This document shows, piece after piece, positions 4,819 through 5,816 of a DNA stretch of 5,816 bases. The stretch covers positions 1 to 5,816 of the forward strand of contig CAMUFS010000208.1 in assembly GCA_947088195.1 (NCBI GenBank), in the 5' to 3' direction. The notes beneath the pieces were generated by a model. That model was not told the DNA's origin. It saw only the letters and a list, made by a program, of their open reading frames with translations, and made no database searches. The translations under genes were made by a program, and so were the position numbers. This DNA is from an uncultured Clostridia bacterium (lineage in GTDB: Bacteria > Bacillota > Clostridia > Lachnospirales > Lachnospiraceae). Each line of letters opens with the position of its first letter. Within the stretch, counting starts at the first letter, position 1.

Positions 4819-5816
4819 TTATTTTTCTGATACTTTCTTTTGATAAAGTTTCATTAGTTCTGTAACACAGATGCTTTCTGTCATATCTTTTATTGAAAAT
4901 CCATATGCCTGCATCACAGCTTTGTCATTTTGCTGATGAGCCTTACGAAGTTCTGGAGGCATTAGAACATCATCATACATATTTGCCAAGGTGCTGTTAG
5001 GGTATAGTTTTCTTGCTTCTAAAATTTCCTGTGCCGTGTTTTCAATTTTTGCTTTTTGTTCATCAGTTGGATCACACCAGATAAATGTATTATAAACAAT
5101 ATCTTTTGCATATCTATAATCACTCTTTAATCTCCCCGCTACCAGCCGCATCCATGAATTATGTACATTTGACATCAGTACACCAAACTCGTATAACCCA
5201 GCATCTGGAATTAAAAATACAAGGTCACTCGCGATCGTGTCTTTGTCCATAAAGCCAATCGGCACATATCGACGTTTTCCTGATGATGTTTTCGGAACAA
5301 TAATATAATTCGTATCTGGTTGCGCTATCTGACAAAACAGCGTAGGTGTTGTTGCAAATTTTCTTGTGCCAGCCGCTTTTGAGGATGCACGAGTCTCTCT
5401 TACAAATTCAATTCTTTTCTTCACCGTAGGACATTTATTTATTTCTCCCGGATCTGCGTTTACAAGCCATAAACAATAGCGTTCTTTATTGTTTAAAAAT
5501 TCTACCGCACCAACATATGGCTTGATCCATTTAGCAGCTAATGGTTCCTTACATATCAGTTCTTCTTTTTCTTCTGGACTTAATACAAAACCGCCTCCAT
5601 CCCGTGGCATACTTCCAAACCTCATTTTAGGCACATTACATAAGGGTGTGCTTCTTGATTCTACAAAAATTACTGGAGTGTCAGTTAAATATGGACTAAT
5701 TTGTTCACATATTTTATAATTATTTTTACTTGAAAAAAGCTTTTTGGGTTTTGGAAGCGCTTTTATTCCTGAAAATCCAACAATTACACAATGAACTTTT
5801 GCTTGGTTCTGTGCTT
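4819..5816 (-). CDS. MmeI-like class I SAM-dependent DNA methyltransferase / type IIG-like restriction enzyme, C-terminal part
   Basis: The frame stays open to the right edge, so at least 331 C-terminal residues are here and the start is outside; the GTG at 5634 is internal. The visible part matches what is known of MmeI-like enzymes after the methylase core: a strand reading AKVHCVIVGFS near the edge, a VFVESRSTPL-like strand, then FGSMPRDGG and the target-recognition region with WIKPYVGAVEFLNNKERYCLW and ADPGEINK. The C-terminal domain then has RLKSDYRYAKDIVYNTF (a signature of this family), TDEQKAKIE, EARKLYPNSTLANMYD and MPPELRKAH. The role is adenine methylation and target recognition, possibly with restriction, in host defence. 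The catalytic SAM and NPPY motifs and any nuclease domain lie off the window. No lesion is seen in this part. Confidence 0.85.
   Translation of the reverse strand, partial: AQNQAKVHCVIVGFSGIKALPKPKKLFSSKNNYKICEQISPYLTDTPVIFVESRSTPLCNVPKMRFGSMPRDGGGFVLSPEEKEELICKEPLAAKWIKPYVGAVEFLNNKERYCLWLVNADPGEINKCPTVKKRIEFVRETRASSKAAGTRKFATTPTLFCQIAQPDTNYIIVPKTSSGKRRYVPIGFMDKDTIASDLVFLIPDAGLYEFGVLMSNVHNSWMRLVAGRLKSDYRYAKDIVYNTFIWCDPTDEQKAKIENTAQEILEARKLYPNSTLANMYDDVLMPPELRKAHQQNDKAVMQAYGFSIKDMTESICVTELMKLYQKKVSEK

Noticed and set aside
5489..5719. Plus-strand 76-codon frame at the right end
   Set aside because: It lies antisense to the MmeI-like gene, whose frame and motifs are clearly coding.

Overview
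The window looks like the right-hand end of a prophage, or of a defective phage or phage-tail element, in a low-GC anaerobic Bacillota, most likely a Lachnospiraceae-type gut clostridium. The reasons are AT-rich codon use, strong AGGAGG-type ribosome binding sites, a clostridial-style lysis cassette, and chromosomal accessory genes after it. The organism is inferred from gene style only; no rRNA or other marker gene is present.

Layout. (1) 2-1876, plus strand: the 3' part of a radical SAM/SPASM-type enzyme gene, then after 16 nt a gene for a 219-residue protein. That protein has a phage-structural-looking N-terminal half and a C-terminal half with 31 cysteines in 111 residues. A 97-residue protein of unknown function follows, then an intrinsic terminator (1895-1916). 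(2) 1948-3541, plus strand: a tightly packed lysis cassette. It holds an XhlA/hemolysin-like coiled-coil and membrane protein split by an in-frame TAA, two small membrane proteins (the second is the best holin candidate) and a GH24 lysozyme endolysin with a peptidoglycan-binding domain. A strong terminator closes it (3544-3577). (3) 3578-3813: a short region with no convincing gene. (4) 3814-4298, minus strand: a YafQ-family toxin and its antitoxin. (5) 4374-4807: a decayed IS200/IS605-type tnpA remnant lying between two hairpins. (6) 4819-5816, minus strand: the C-terminal 331 residues of an MmeI-like DNA methyltransferase/restriction enzyme, running off the right edge.

How it fits together. 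Holin and endolysin would release phage or tail particles; the endolysin gene also carries a well-placed internal start that would give a separate cell-wall-binding subunit. The most unusual part is the first module. A SPASM-type peptide-modifying enzyme lies directly upstream of a Cys/Asp/Asn-rich protein, in the slot between tail and lysis genes where fibre, receptor-binding and cargo genes usually sit. The simplest reading is a phage-encoded, post-translationally modified (possibly thioether-crosslinked) tail-associated protein or a RiPP-like cargo. That function is inference: the enzyme's radical SAM CxxxCxxC motif lies outside the window and the modification cannot be read from sequence. 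The toxin-antitoxin and restriction-modification genes suggest the element sits in, or next to, a defence-type accessory region.
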